DNA of 64,000 nucleotides from Cellulomonas sp. RIT-PI-Y (GTDB lineage: Bacteria > Actinomycetota > Actinomycetes > Actinomycetales > Cellulomonadaceae). Under the pieces are notes generated by a model, which saw only the letters and a list, made by a program, of their open reading frames with translations, was not told the origin of the DNA and searched no databases. This document shows, in pieces, positions 35,434 through 43,857 of this stretch; position 1 is the first letter of the stretch; each line of letters begins with the position of its first letter. The stretch is from NCBI RefSeq assembly GCF_025642745.1, contig NZ_JANZKP010000009.1:1-64000 (forward strand), written 5' to 3'. The position numbers were made by a program, and so were the translations under genes.

Positions 35434-36123
35434 ATGTCGCAGAACTCCTCCCGTCGGCTCAGCCGTCGCCTGCCCCAGCTGTTCGTCGGCCTGGTGCTCT
35501 ACGCCCTGTCCATCGCCATGGTCGTGCACCCGGCGCTCGGCTCGATGCCGTGGGACGTGCTGAGCCAGGGACTGTCCCACCAGTTCGGCTGGTCGCTGGG
35601 CACCTCGGTCCTGGTCAGCAGCGTCGGGGTCCTGCTGTGCTGGATCCCGCTGCGACAGCGACCCGGCGTCGGCACGGTGGCCAACGTCGTGGTGATCGGC
35701 GTGATGGTGGACCCGTTCGTCGCACTGCTGAACCTGCTGCCCGAGCAGCTGCCCGTGGTGGCCCGGATCGCGCTGATGCTGGCCGGGATCGGGCTGAACG
35801 GGCTGGCCGGTGCGCTGTACATCGGCGCGCGGCTCGGGCCGGGTCCGCGGGACGGCCTGATGACCGGTCTGGTGGCCCGCACCGGGGGCCGGGTGGCGCC
35901 GATCCGGATCGGGATCGAGTTGACGGTGGTCGTGATCGGCTGGGCGCTCGGCGGCACCGTCGGCGTGGGCACGGTGCTGTACGCGCTGTCGGTCGGGCCG
36001 ATCCTGGGCTGGCTGATGCCGCGGTTCCTGGTGCGGCTGGACCACGAACCGATCCCGACGACGGCCGCACCGCGGGAATCGGCACCTCGTCCGGGTCGGC
36101 TCGCTCCCGTTCGACGTCGGTGA
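35434..36123 (+). CDS. YczE/YitT-type membrane protein
   Basis: A 229-residue protein with five or six membrane segments and the YczE-like features LYALSIAMVVHPALGSMPWDVL and GARLGPGPRDGLM. Family function is not established; homologues sit under MocR control, as this one does by position. AGGA lies 8 nt before the ATG. It is convergent with the pilin-like cluster. Confidence 0.85.
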   Translation: MSQNSSRRLSRRLPQLFVGLVLYALSIAMVVHPALGSMPWDVLSQGLSHQFGWSLGTSVLVSSVGVLLCWIPLRQRPGVGTVANVVVIGVMVDPFVALLNLLPEQLPVVARIALMLAGIGLNGLAGALYIGARLGPGPRDGLMTGLVARTGGRVAPIRIGIELTVVVIGWALGGTVGVGTVLYALSVGPILGWLMPRFLVRLDHEPIPTTAAPRESAPRPGRLAPVRRR

Positions 36124-36146
36124 GACGCCGCCGACGAGGCGAGCCG

Positions 36147-38399
36147 CTACGAGCGGAGGTTCGCGGGCGTCGTGACCTCGCTGGAATCCCCGCGCTCCCA
36201 CCCGACGTCGGTGAACCGCAGCAGATAGGGCGGCGCCGAACTGCGCAGCCGATCGTCGTAGCCCACCGTCAGGTCCATCCCGCAGCTGCCCTCGGGATAG
36301 TTGACCTGGACCCGGAGTCCACCCTGGATCCCGACGATCCAGGAGGCCTCGTTCCGGACCCCGGTGGTGCTGAGGTAGTTCTGGGCGAGGGAGCCGTTCA
36401 CGACCACCGACGTGGTCTCCACCTGCGACATGTCCACCTCGGCGAGATAGCCACCGGAGCCGTCCGACTTCCGCGTGAGCGAGGCACCGGGGAACGTGGC
36501 CAGGTACGGATCCGATGACGTGCCGGCAGCGGCGTCGTAGCGGGGTGTGGACCAGCCGTACGAGCTGTCGAAGTCGGTCGCGAGGACACAGACCTGGTCG
36601 TCCTGGTAGCCGAGGCCGCTGCTGAGCACCTGGATGGCGGCATCGATCCGGATCTGGTCCGGATCGTCGTCGTACTGGTGCGGCCACGAGCCCTGGGTGC
36701 CCGACGCGGCGTCCACCCCGTCGCGGTAGAGGTAGTACTTGGTGAGGTTGTACGACCCGACCCACGTGCTGCCGTCCCCGTACCGGGAGGCGCGCCCGCG
36801 CAGCGCGACGCGCTGGTCCACCACGCTCACCTCGTTGGCGACGAGGCCGAGCTGATCGGTGCTGCCCGCGGCCACGAGGTCCCCGGTGACCAGCACCGCG
36901 CCGACGGATCCGAGCGTGACCGTGCCCTGGTACTCGCCCTCGACCCAGAGATTCCCCTTGGTCCGGTACCGCGAGGACGCGTAGGCCGAGGTGTCCAGCG
37001 CGATCTCGGTGTGACCCACGGTGCCGTTGGCCTCCGCCTGGGCGAGCGCGTCCGCGGCCACATCGCCGGCCGGGAGGTAGCCGTAGGTCGCGTTGCCGCC
37101 GATCTCGTGCGCGTCGAGCCGATCGTTCACCACACCGTTGTCGGCCACGACATCGGCGGGCAGGTCGTCCACGTAGACGACCATGCCGTCGGGCACCGCG
37201 ACGTGTGCGCCCTCGTCCGACGCCAACGCTGCAGGGCTGCCGCAGGTGGGCGTGGTGCCGGAGAACGACGCCACGGCGAGGGTGAGGCCGGAGTACTGCG
37301 ATTGCTTGGACCACACCCGCATCGAGCCGTCCGGCTCGAACACGACTCGGGTCGGCCCGTAGTAGTGGCAGCCCGGGGCAGAGGCGAGTGCGGTGGTCTC
37401 GTAGGGCAGCGTGTGCGGGGTGGACAACTGCGGCGCGGCGCTCGTGGTCACGGCCGAGACCGGGAGATTGCCGATGTACTGCGTGGTGGGCAGCACGCCG
37501 CAGCTGGTCGAGAACGCTCCGCTCTCCCACCCGGTCCCGAAGGTGCTGTCGCTGCACCAGGGGTTGACGACGGAGAGCGTGCCGTCCACCTGGTATGTCG
37601 CTCCCGCGGTGCCCGCCATGCTGGTCGGTCCCGGATTGATGAACCCGACGTCGTTGCTGAAGAAGTCCCCGTCGACCGGGTTGACCCAGGAGTTGAGCTT
37701 CCAGTCCACCCCGCCGTTGGTCTGGCTCACGGGGTTGCCCCAGGCGTTGGTGTTGTGCCAGTTATTGCGCGTGCGCAGGCAGAGGATCGAGGGCATGGGG
37801 CTGCCCGCACCGTAGGCGCCACTGCTGCGCTGATAGGCCCGGGCGCCGGCGGAGTCGGTGCAGTAGGCGGCAGAGGTCGGTCGCGCCCAGTGGTTCTGGT
37901 AACCGGCGTACTGCTCGGTGGACTCACGGGTCGCCCGGACCTCCACGGTGCGGTACTCGTCGGCGGATCGCCCGGTCACCCGCAGCGCGACCCAGCTGGC
38001 CTCGGTGCCGTTGTCCGTGTCCCAGTCCATGACCTGGTAGTGGTAGGCGGGGGCGCTGTCGGCCGATGTGCCCGCCTCGACCGGCGACCAGCCGACCTCC
38101 GTCGTCGTGTCGTAGCCGCAGCCGGAGTCGGTGACCGGCGCCTGCATCGCCGTGTTGTCGCAATCGATCTCCTGCCAGTAGCCGGGGACGGCGCTGGCAC
38201 GGGTCAGGAAGTCGGCGAGACCCGATTCCGCCGCGGACAGGGCCTTCTCGCTGTCGGTGTAGGCCGCGCTGAGCCGCATCGACCGCACCACGTAGAGGGA
38301 GGTCGTGAGCACCAGCGCGAACAGCACGGCGAACGAGATCACCACCATCACCACCCCCATGCCGTCGTCGGTGCGGATGCGTTGACGTGCCGTGCCCAC
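36147..38399 (-). CDS. Large PilX-like surface protein with pilin-type N-terminus
   Basis: A 750-residue protein with an N-terminal helix (GVVMVVISFAVLFALVLTTS) preceded by a short charged leader. The following AAYTDSEKALSAAESGLADFL is characteristic of PilX-type minor pilins. The rest is a large Cys/Trp/Tyr-rich extracytoplasmic region. The start is GTG 38399, 14 nt after the stop of the upstream pilin gene; ATG at about 38360 is an alternative. It is probably a tip or minor component of a type IV pilus or pseudopilus. No assembly ATPase or peptidase is in the window. Confidence 0.65.
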   Translation of the reverse strand: MGTARQRIRTDDGMGVVMVVISFAVLFALVLTTSLYVVRSMRLSAAYTDSEKALSAAESGLADFLTRASAVPGYWQEIDCDNTAMQAPVTDSGCGYDTTTEVGWSPVEAGTSADSAPAYHYQVMDWDTDNGTEASWVALRVTGRSADEYRTVEVRATRESTEQYAGYQNHWARPTSAAYCTDSAGARAYQRSSGAYGAGSPMPSILCLRTRNNWHNTNAWGNPVSQTNGGVDWKLNSWVNPVDGDFFSNDVGFINPGPTSMAGTAGATYQVDGTLSVVNPWCSDSTFGTGWESGAFSTSCGVLPTTQYIGNLPVSAVTTSAAPQLSTPHTLPYETTALASAPGCHYYGPTRVVFEPDGSMRVWSKQSQYSGLTLAVASFSGTTPTCGSPAALASDEGAHVAVPDGMVVYVDDLPADVVADNGVVNDRLDAHEIGGNATYGYLPAGDVAADALAQAEANGTVGHTEIALDTSAYASSRYRTKGNLWVEGEYQGTVTLGSVGAVLVTGDLVAAGSTDQLGLVANEVSVVDQRVALRGRASRYGDGSTWVGSYNLTKYYLYRDGVDAASGTQGSWPHQYDDDPDQIRIDAAIQVLSSGLGYQDDQVCVLATDFDSSYGWSTPRYDAAAGTSSDPYLATFPGASLTRKSDGSGGYLAEVDMSQVETTSVVVNGSLAQNYLSTTGVRNEASWIVGIQGGLRVQVNYPEGSCGMDLTVGYDDRLRSSAPPYLLRFTDVGWERGDSSEVTTPANLRS

Positions 38400-38413
38400 G
38401 GTGGTTCTCGCTC

Positions 38414-39091
38414 TCAACTGTTCTTCAGGTGGATGCGGTCGCTGTGCGTGCTGGCGATCTCCTGCCGCTGCGGCGAGGTGCGAACGACCAACGTGACCTC
38501 GACCGCTTCGACGGCGGCGGACGCGTCGATCTCGGTGCCGTGCGCGTCGAGGTAGGTGAATCCGGTCCCGGACTGGACCCCGTCGACGAGGACCCGGGTC
38601 TCGCAGGTGCGTCCGGAGCACCCGGCGCTCAGCGGGAGCAGGGCGCGCAGCTCGGTGGCGTCCGCGACGCCGGCCACCGGAGTGCGTCGTTCGACGAGGC
38701 GGTCGCCGGCGACCTCGAACTCGACCAGCACCAGTTCGTCCGCCGCCACGGTGGCGGACGTGGCATCGGCGTCGGGGTCGCGGATGAGCACCGCCAGGCT
38801 GGACGCACTGCCGCCGAGCACCGGCGAGGTCATCGCCTCGGCGAAGGGTTCGGCCCGGAGCGCGTAGGGCACCGCTCGCTCGATCACCCGGATGGCGTAC
38901 TGGGCCGACAGGGTGTCGTCGGTCCGGCCCCAGCTCTTCGCGTCGGTCCGCTGGATGCCGATGGTCAGCGTGACGGTGGCGACCATGACCATGGTCAGGA
39001 TGGACATCGCGACCAGCAGCTCGGCCAGGGTCAGTCCCTCGTCGCGGCCCTGCGGGCGGAGAGCTCCGGTGCGGACGGGGAGCCGGGTCAT
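38414..39091 (-). CDS. Type IV pilin-like protein (prepilin-type cleavage site)
   Basis: A 225-residue protein with a type III prepilin signal: a charged leader of about 19 residues, then G|LTLAELLVAMSILTMVMVA with glutamate at mature position 5, as prepilin peptidase needs. The C-terminal domain has two cysteines that may form a loop (SAGCSGRTCETRV). It overlaps the upstream pilin gene by 4 nt (ATGA). Confidence 0.8.
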   Translation of the reverse strand: MTRLPVRTGALRPQGRDEGLTLAELLVAMSILTMVMVATVTLTIGIQRTDAKSWGRTDDTLSAQYAIRVIERAVPYALRAEPFAEAMTSPVLGGSASSLAVLIRDPDADATSATVAADELVLVEFEVAGDRLVERRTPVAGVADATELRALLPLSAGCSGRTCETRVLVDGVQSGTGFTYLDAHGTEIDASAAVEAVEVTLVVRTSPQRQEIASTHSDRIHLKNS

Positions 39092-40350
39092 GCCGCGTCC
39101 CCGGACTCGGTCGGGTCGGGCACGGGCAGGGGGTCGTCGGTGGTCTCCGGATCGGGCTCTGGCCCGACGGAGGGCTCGGGGCTCGGCTCCACGCTGGGCT
39201 CGACGGTCGGTTCCTCGGTGGGCGTCGGCTCGGGCGTCGTCCCCCCTGGTTCCGGGACGATCCCGTAGCCCGGTCTGACCCAGAGGTCGACGGTCGCCCC
39301 GCCGGCCACGTCCACCTGGGTCATGGTCGCGGGCAGTTCCTCGCCGACGTAGGCCGAGTACAGACAGGGCCAGACGGCGGAGAACTCGGTGACCGCCGCC
39401 GTCAGGGTGGTGACCTTCCCGGGATCCGACGCCGCGGTCCCGGACGACGCACAGATCAGCGTGAGATTCTGCCCGGCGGCCTGCTCGTCCGTGGCTGCGG
39501 CGGTCCCGTCCTCGTTCGTGAGGTGCACCCGGAGGGTGGCGGACGGCGCGTAGGAGATCTCCACGCGGTTGACCAGCGAGTTCGCCCCGAGGCCGAGTTT
39601 GCCGATCAGCGTCGCGGCGGTGTCCGTCCAGGCCTGCCCGACGTAACCGCTCTTGCTCGCGACCGCGGTGTAGCTGGTCGACTTCTTCGCCCAGTCGCCG
39701 CTGACCTGGACCACCACGCACCCGTCGGAGTCGGTCGTCCTGCCGGACTTCACCGAGTAGTACCAGAGATTGGACTGCAGCTCGATCGCGACGCCCGGCA
39801 CCCCGGCGCCGCCGTTCGTCGGGTCGACGACGTGCACGACGACCAGGGCGTTCTTGCCCGTCGTGAGACCGTCCGGGAGTCCGACGAACTCGACCAGGCG
39901 CACCGGGGCCATCGTCGTGCGGTCCGACCAGGTCACCGAGACCTCGATCCGCACCATCAGCCGGTCGGCCCCGCTCAAGGAGGTTCCGGTCCCGGTGCAC
40001 AGGGACTGGCCCTCGGTGGCCGTGGACAGTCCGATCGTCCGGGTGACGGAGTAGGTCGTGCCCGCGCGGTCCGTCGAGGTGTCCTGGGTGTCACCGTCGA
40101 TCAGGGTGTCCGTCGAGAGGTCCCCGGCGTCGACCGCGACGCGTGTCGTGGCGATCTCACTGGTGGCGAGTTCGGTGGCGACCGTCCGGGAGCGGAACTG
40201 CCCGGCGAGCCGGGTCGTGGTGGCCACCGCCGCGAGAACCGTCGTCGCGAAGACGATGAGCAGCACCATGGCGACCACCGCCTCGACGATCGTGAAGCCG
40301 TCGTCGCTGCGCGTCGCGCGGACGCGGGCGGTGGGCGGTGGGGCGACCAT
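39088..40350 (-). CDS. Pilin-like protein with beta domain and Pro/Glu-rich tail
   Basis: A 420-residue protein with a prepilin signal DDG|FTIVEAVVAMVLLIVFA. It then has a globular region that includes a CNA-B/carboxypeptidase-regulatory-like beta repeat (ALVVVHVVDPTNGGAGVPGV) and ends in about 50 residues of repeated Pro-Glu/Ser/Thr. Such tails are usual in wall-spanning proteins and rare in pilins. It is first of three overlapping or adjacent pilin-like genes. ATG 40350 was chosen for the leader length it gives; no strong RBS is visible. Confidence 0.75.
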   Translation of the reverse strand: MVAPPPTARVRATRSDDGFTIVEAVVAMVLLIVFATTVLAAVATTTRLAGQFRSRTVATELATSEIATTRVAVDAGDLSTDTLIDGDTQDTSTDRAGTTYSVTRTIGLSTATEGQSLCTGTGTSLSGADRLMVRIEVSVTWSDRTTMAPVRLVEFVGLPDGLTTGKNALVVVHVVDPTNGGAGVPGVAIELQSNLWYYSVKSGRTTDSDGCVVVQVSGDWAKKSTSYTAVASKSGYVGQAWTDTAATLIGKLGLGANSLVNRVEISYAPSATLRVHLTNEDGTAAATDEQAAGQNLTLICASSGTAASDPGKVTTLTAAVTEFSAVWPCLYSAYVGEELPATMTQVDVAGGATVDLWVRPGYGIVPEPGGTTPEPTPTEEPTVEPSVEPSPEPSVGPEPDPETTDDPLPVPDPTESGDAA

Positions 40351-40761
40351 GGGGATCCGTGCTCTGCTCGGGGACGGCGGGCGGTTGGGGACGCTAGCCG
40401 CGATCGGAGCCGGGTCCGGGACTGGGTGGGACCACTCACCGTGACCTCTAGGTGGGTCGGCGTCTCCGGTGCCGAGCCGTTCGTGGGAATCCGGCCCCGA
40501 CGTCCGCCGAACGCATGGGACCTTGACCCCGCGTCGCCCGGCAGGGCCGCACCCGTCCCTGGCCGATCCCACCTGACGCAGGACCGCCGGTGAATCCTCG
40601 GGCGCGTCCGGCCTCGGCTCGGCCACCCGGGTTGAGTGGCAGCGGACGACGCTGCGTGTCCGGTTCGTAGGTGGGCCGCTCTGCCCTGACCGACGACGAC
40701 ACGGCCCCCACGCCGTCCAGCGGGGCTGGCGGTCGTGGGGGCCGTAGGGGTGCGCTGAGGC
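40351..40761. other. 411-bp intergenic region between the pilin cluster and AKR
   Basis: The pilin-cluster promoter must lie at its left end (a TAGCGT on the minus strand is at about 40400). A strong hairpin lies at 40701-40745. I see no supported gene in the remainder. Confidence 0.6.
40701..40745 (-). terminator. Terminator after the aldo/keto reductase gene
   Basis: ACGGCCCCCACG (40701-40712) pairs exactly with CGTGGGGGCCGT (40734-40745), 17 nt beyond the AKR stop. Confidence 0.75.
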
Positions 40762-41769
40762 TCAGCGCGAGGCGGGCGAGCTCTTCGCCGTCTCCGCCGG
40801 GTCGGTGATCACCGCGTCGCCCAGGATCTGGTCGATCCGGGTCAGCAGCTCGGCCGGGATCGTGACCCCGGCGGCCTTGACGTTCTCGGTGACCTGCTCC
40901 GGGCGCGAGGCACCGATGATCGCCGCGGCGACGTTCGGGTTCTGCAGCACCCAGGCGACCGCGAGCTGGGCGAGCGACAGGTCGAGCTCGGCTGCGACCG
41001 GCTTGAGCTCCTGCACCCGCTCCAGGATGTTCGGGCGGTCCAGGAACGTCTTGATGGTGCGGGCGCCGCCCTTCTCGTCCGTGGCGCGCGAGCCCTCGGG
41101 CAGCGGCTGGCCGGGCAGATACTTGCCGGTGAGCACACCCTGGGCCACCGGGGACCAGACGATCTGGGACAGGCCGAGCTCCTCGGACGCCGGGACGACC
41201 TCGCCCTCGATGACCCGCCACAGCGCGGAGTACTGCGGCTGGTTGGACACCAACTGGAAGCCCAGCTCCTTGGCCAGCGCGGCGCCGGCCCGGATCTGGT
41301 CGGCGGTCCACTCGCTGACGCCGATGTAGAGCGCCTTGCCCTGGCGGACCACGTCCGCGAAGGCCTGCATGGTCTCCTCCAGCGGCGTCGCGTGGTCGTA
41401 GCGGTGCGCCTGGTACAGGTCGACGTAGTCGGTCTGCAGCCGGGAGAGCGAGCCGTCGATGGACTCCATGATGTGCTTGCGGGACAGGCCGGTGTCGTTC
41501 GGGCCCTTGGGGCCGGTGGGCCAGTAGACCTTGGTGAAGATCTCCAGCGACTGGCGGCGCTCGCCCTTCAGAGCCTCGCCCAGCACGGACTCTGCGACGG
41601 TGTTCGCGTACACGTCCGCGGTGTCGAAGGAGGTGATGCCGGCGTCGAGCGCGGCCCGCACACAGGCGGTCGCCGCGTCGTTCTCGACCTGGGACCCGTG
41701 GGTCAGCCAGTTGCCGTAGGTGATCTCGGAGATCTTGAGGCCGGAGCGGCCGAGGTGACGGAATTCCAT
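40762..41769 (-). CDS. Aldo/keto reductase (Kv-beta-like)
   Basis: A 335-residue NADPH-dependent oxidoreductase with a TIM barrel. The catalytic tetrad is complete: D49, Y54 (FDTADVYAN), K80 (IFTKVYW) and H122 (YQAHRYD). The cofactor-binding end includes IIGASRPEQV. It resembles potassium-channel beta-subunit-like AKRs. TAGGCT ending 7 nt before the ATG suggests a leaderless transcript. Codons of about 21-78 are duplicated 1.5 kb upstream at 43021-43190, with a low-GC island between. Confidence 0.92.
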   Translation of the reverse strand: MEFRHLGRSGLKISEITYGNWLTHGSQVENDAATACVRAALDAGITSFDTADVYANTVAESVLGEALKGERRQSLEIFTKVYWPTGPKGPNDTGLSRKHIMESIDGSLSRLQTDYVDLYQAHRYDHATPLEETMQAFADVVRQGKALYIGVSEWTADQIRAGAALAKELGFQLVSNQPQYSALWRVIEGEVVPASEELGLSQIVWSPVAQGVLTGKYLPGQPLPEGSRATDEKGGARTIKTFLDRPNILERVQELKPVAAELDLSLAQLAVAWVLQNPNVAAAIIGASRPEQVTENVKAAGVTIPAELLTRIDQILGDAVITDPAETAKSSPASR

Positions 41770-42032
41770 GCCGGTCAGCCTAGGACCCACACGCGGGCAT
41801 GCATGAGCCGGCTTCACCTGTCGGGACACTGAGGGCTCGCGCTCTCAAGGGGGTGGGGGTTTCCACTTGGGCGCGTCACGAGCGGCTCGGATCGAGTAGC
41901 ACAACCACTCAACCGGTCCAGGAGAAGTACTCATCTCTCGCTGATCGCCTTGCAGGCACGAGCCGTGCTGCACAAACCTCGCTGGTCAGACAGTCAAAGC
42001 CGACTAGCTGAGCGATCACAGGAGGGGTTCAC

Positions 42033-42770
42033 GTGAACCGTAGTCTCCGTAGGTCACTGGTTGCTGTTGCGGTGGTGGCCGCGCTCGGGCTGGGAGGTGC
42101 TCCGGCGTTCGCCGGAACCGCTGGACCGGACGGTCAGCAAGCTGTCGAGGTTGATGCGCAGGTGCGAGCGGAGCTCGAAGCTGTCTTCGCCCATCACGGC
42201 GTCGAGCCGGGCGTATGGGACTCGCTTGTGGCGAAGGTCCGACGTGGGGAGCTGCTGCTGGCCGACGACCCGAGCGCCGAGCCCGTGTCGTCCGGCTCGG
42301 ACTTCGTGGACGGTGAGCAGGTGATCCGCAACGTCTACGCCGACGGGTCGGTGTCGCTGGCGTCCATGCCCGAGGAGTTCACCCCGGTGCCGAACCCGAT
42401 GCTGCGCGATACGACCATCAACACGTGCGGCTCGATCAAGACCTCTGCCAGCTGGAAGGTCTACACCAACTGCCGCGTGGTCTACGACGGAATCTCGTTC
42501 TCGTACTCGTTCTACGTCGACTTCGAGACCCGGTCCGGCTACAACGCGAAGATCACCAAGGCAATCAATCCGACGGTCCATCGTGCGATCGGGAATGGGA
42601 TCAGTGACGTGAGGGCCGGCATCCCGCGTTCCACGCAGTCGGGGACGACTGCGGCGCAGGCCCGCATGTCGTTCACGATGTCGACGGCGTACGTCTCCGC
42701 GTGGTCTCGGACCGTGAACCTGGACTTCTTCGTCAAGGGCACAAGCTACTCGGCCAGCACTAACCTGTGA
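42033..42770 (+). CDS. Secreted protein of unknown function
   Basis: A 245-residue protein with a Sec signal peptide (NRSLRRSLVAVAVVAALGLG) and cleavage likely after AFA. The mature part has a helical acidic region, then a beta-rich domain with two cysteines (NTCGSIKTSASWKVYTNCRV) that could form a disulfide, and many Ser/Thr/Tyr. The start is GTG with AGGAGG 7 nt upstream. Codon use is visibly less GC-rich than in the neighbours. A 40-residue membrane peptide starts 2 nt after its stop. I do not recognise the family; toxin, bacteriocin or adhesin are only guesses. Confidence 0.8.
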   Translation: MNRSLRRSLVAVAVVAALGLGGAPAFAGTAGPDGQQAVEVDAQVRAELEAVFAHHGVEPGVWDSLVAKVRRGELLLADDPSAEPVSSGSDFVDGEQVIRNVYADGSVSLASMPEEFTPVPNPMLRDTTINTCGSIKTSASWKVYTNCRVVYDGISFSYSFYVDFETRSGYNAKITKAINPTVHRAIGNGISDVRAGIPRSTQSGTTAAQARMSFTMSTAYVSAWSRTVNLDFFVKGTSYSASTNL

Positions 42771-42772
42771 CC

Positions 42773-42895
42773 ATGCGAGCCTACGACGTCGTGTGGTCGG
42801 TGCTGTATCCCGCCTCGCTGGTCGGGTTGTTCGTCGTCGGGCGACGGCTCTGGCGACTGTGGTCGGCGAGGGCGCGCCTGGCCGCGCGCCGGTAG
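42773..42895 (+). CDS. 40-residue basic single-pass membrane peptide
   Basis: Starts ATG 42773, two bases after the secreted-protein stop, and encodes MRAYDVVWSVLYPASLVGLF, then a basic tail with RRLWRLWSARARLAARR. This gives one hydrophobic helix and a strongly positive C-terminus. It is likely co-translated with the secreted protein. It could be an immunity, anchoring or holin-like partner, but there is no direct evidence. Confidence 0.6.
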   Translation: MRAYDVVWSVLYPASLVGLFVVGRRLWRLWSARARLAARR

Positions 42896-42921
42896 TCGAC
42901 GCACCTGCCGTCGTCTCGAAT

Positions 42922-42969
42922 CAGAACGCCCCCGATTCCGTCTCACGGACGAGTATCAGGGGCGTTCTG
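42922..42969 (+). terminator. Terminator after the island genes
   Basis: CAGAACGCCCC (42922-42932) pairs exactly with GGGGCGTTCTG (42959-42969); inner CCGT/ACGG adds a second stem. It lies 26 nt after the small peptide stop. Confidence 0.7.
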
Positions 42970-43020
42970 CATGGAAGCCCAAGTCTGTTGGCGCAGCAGG
43001 CCGATCGTAAGACCGTGGCG

Positions 43021-43190
43021 AGATCTCCAGCGACTGGCGGCGCTCGCCCTTCAGCGCCTCGCCCAGCACGGACTCTGCGACGGTGTTCGCGTACACGTCC
43101 GCGGTGTCGAAGGAGGTGATGCCGGCGTCGAGCGCGGCCCGCACACAGGCGGTCGCCGCGTCGTTCTCGACCTGGGACCCGTGGGTCAGC
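43021..43190 (-). pseudogene. Duplicated internal fragment of the aldo/keto reductase gene
   Basis: 170 bp identical to 41538-41707 except at one base (43055 C against 41572 A). It covers AKR codons of about 21-78, with D49 and Y54 but neither start nor K80. The junction at 43190/43191 happens to create an in-frame ATG, and the frame stays open to 42956, so a fragment of about 79 residues could be made. The stretch 42896-43228 contains only this and the terminator. Confidence 0.92.
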
Positions 43191-43228
43191 ATGTCGTCAG
43201 ACGAGGTCCCCGCACCCACACCTGCTGG

Positions 43229-43825
43229 TCAGGCGGGCCACTCGCCGTGCTTGTTCTGCGGCTTCGGCAGCCGGGCGCGGCGGATCTGGAACACCCGGGT
43301 GATCGCGTACATCATCGTGCCGCGCACGATGGCATCGGCGCCGAACTTCGCGGTCAGCTGCTTCTTCAGGCGCCGCCACATGACGACCGCGTCGACGACC
43401 ATCAGCAGGATGAAGACGTACAGCGCGATCAGGGCGACGAACGCCGCGGACGTGCTGATCGCGGACAGGCCGATGTTCGCCAGCAGCACCACGATCGCGA
43501 TCGGCAGGAACAGCTCCCCGAGGTTCCAGCGGGCGTCCACGAACAGCCGGGTGTAGCGGCGGACCGGGCCCTTGTCCTTGGCGGGCAGGTAGCGCTCGTC
43601 GCCGGACTGCATCGCCTGGTACTGCTTCTCCCGCTCGACCCGCTGGGCGGCGCGCGCGTCCTTGGCGGCGGCCTTGCGGTCGGCGGGCACCAGCGGCCGG
43701 CGGTTGGCGGCCTCGGCCTGCTTGCGGGTCGGGGTGGGACGGCCCTTGCCGGTCGGCACCTCGATCACCGCCGGGGTCTCGACCTGCGGCTGGCTGGCGT
43801 CGTTGTCCTTGCTGCGTCCGAACAC
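43229..43825 (-). CDS. DUF3043 membrane protein
   Basis: A 198-residue actinobacterial protein with a long charged N-terminus (about 1-100), two membrane helices at about 108-150, and a basic tail, matching DUF3043. Function is unknown. The start is GTG, with TACTCT on the minus strand (43832-43837) ending 6 nt upstream. It is divergent from the dipeptidase. Confidence 0.82.
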   Translation of the reverse strand: MFGRSKDNDASQPQVETPAVIEVPTGKGRPTPTRKQAEAANRRPLVPADRKAAAKDARAAQRVEREKQYQAMQSGDERYLPAKDKGPVRRYTRLFVDARWNLGELFLPIAIVVLLANIGLSAISTSAAFVALIALYVFILLMVVDAVVMWRRLKKQLTAKFGADAIVRGTMMYAITRVFQIRRARLPKPQNKHGEWPA

Positions 43826-43831
43826 CCCGCC

Positions 43832-43849
43832 AGAGTAGTCGAGTAGCGT
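43832..43849. promoter_or_regulatory. Tightly packed divergent leaderless promoters
   Basis: Minus-strand TACTCT (43832-43837) serves DUF3043 and plus-strand TAGCGT (43844-43849) serves the dipeptidase. Only 6 bp separate the two -10 boxes, so each promoter's -35 region lies inside the other's transcript and the two should interfere. Confidence 0.6.
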
Positions 43850-43857
43850 GGCGACCC

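Larger units (their letters stand above)
41770..43020. mobile_element. Low-GC genomic island next to a duplicated AKR fragment
   Basis: Sampled lines here are 34/60 and 33/60 G+C (41881-41940, 42541-42600), against over 70% in neighbours. The island carries a secreted-protein gene, a small membrane-peptide gene and a terminator. It is bounded on the left by the AKR gene and on the right by a 170-bp AKR fragment in the same orientation. I see no integrase, transposase or terminal inverted repeat. The stretch 41770-42032 holds only the promoter region for the secreted-protein gene. Confidence 0.7.

Noticed and set aside
41770-43020. Insertion sequence
   Set aside because: No transposase, terminal inverted repeats or short target duplication were found; the only duplication is the 170-bp AKR fragment.
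42793-43119. 108-codon plus-strand frame after the island
   Set aside because: It overlaps the better 40-codon membrane-peptide gene out of frame, crosses the terminator and runs antisense through the AKR fragment.
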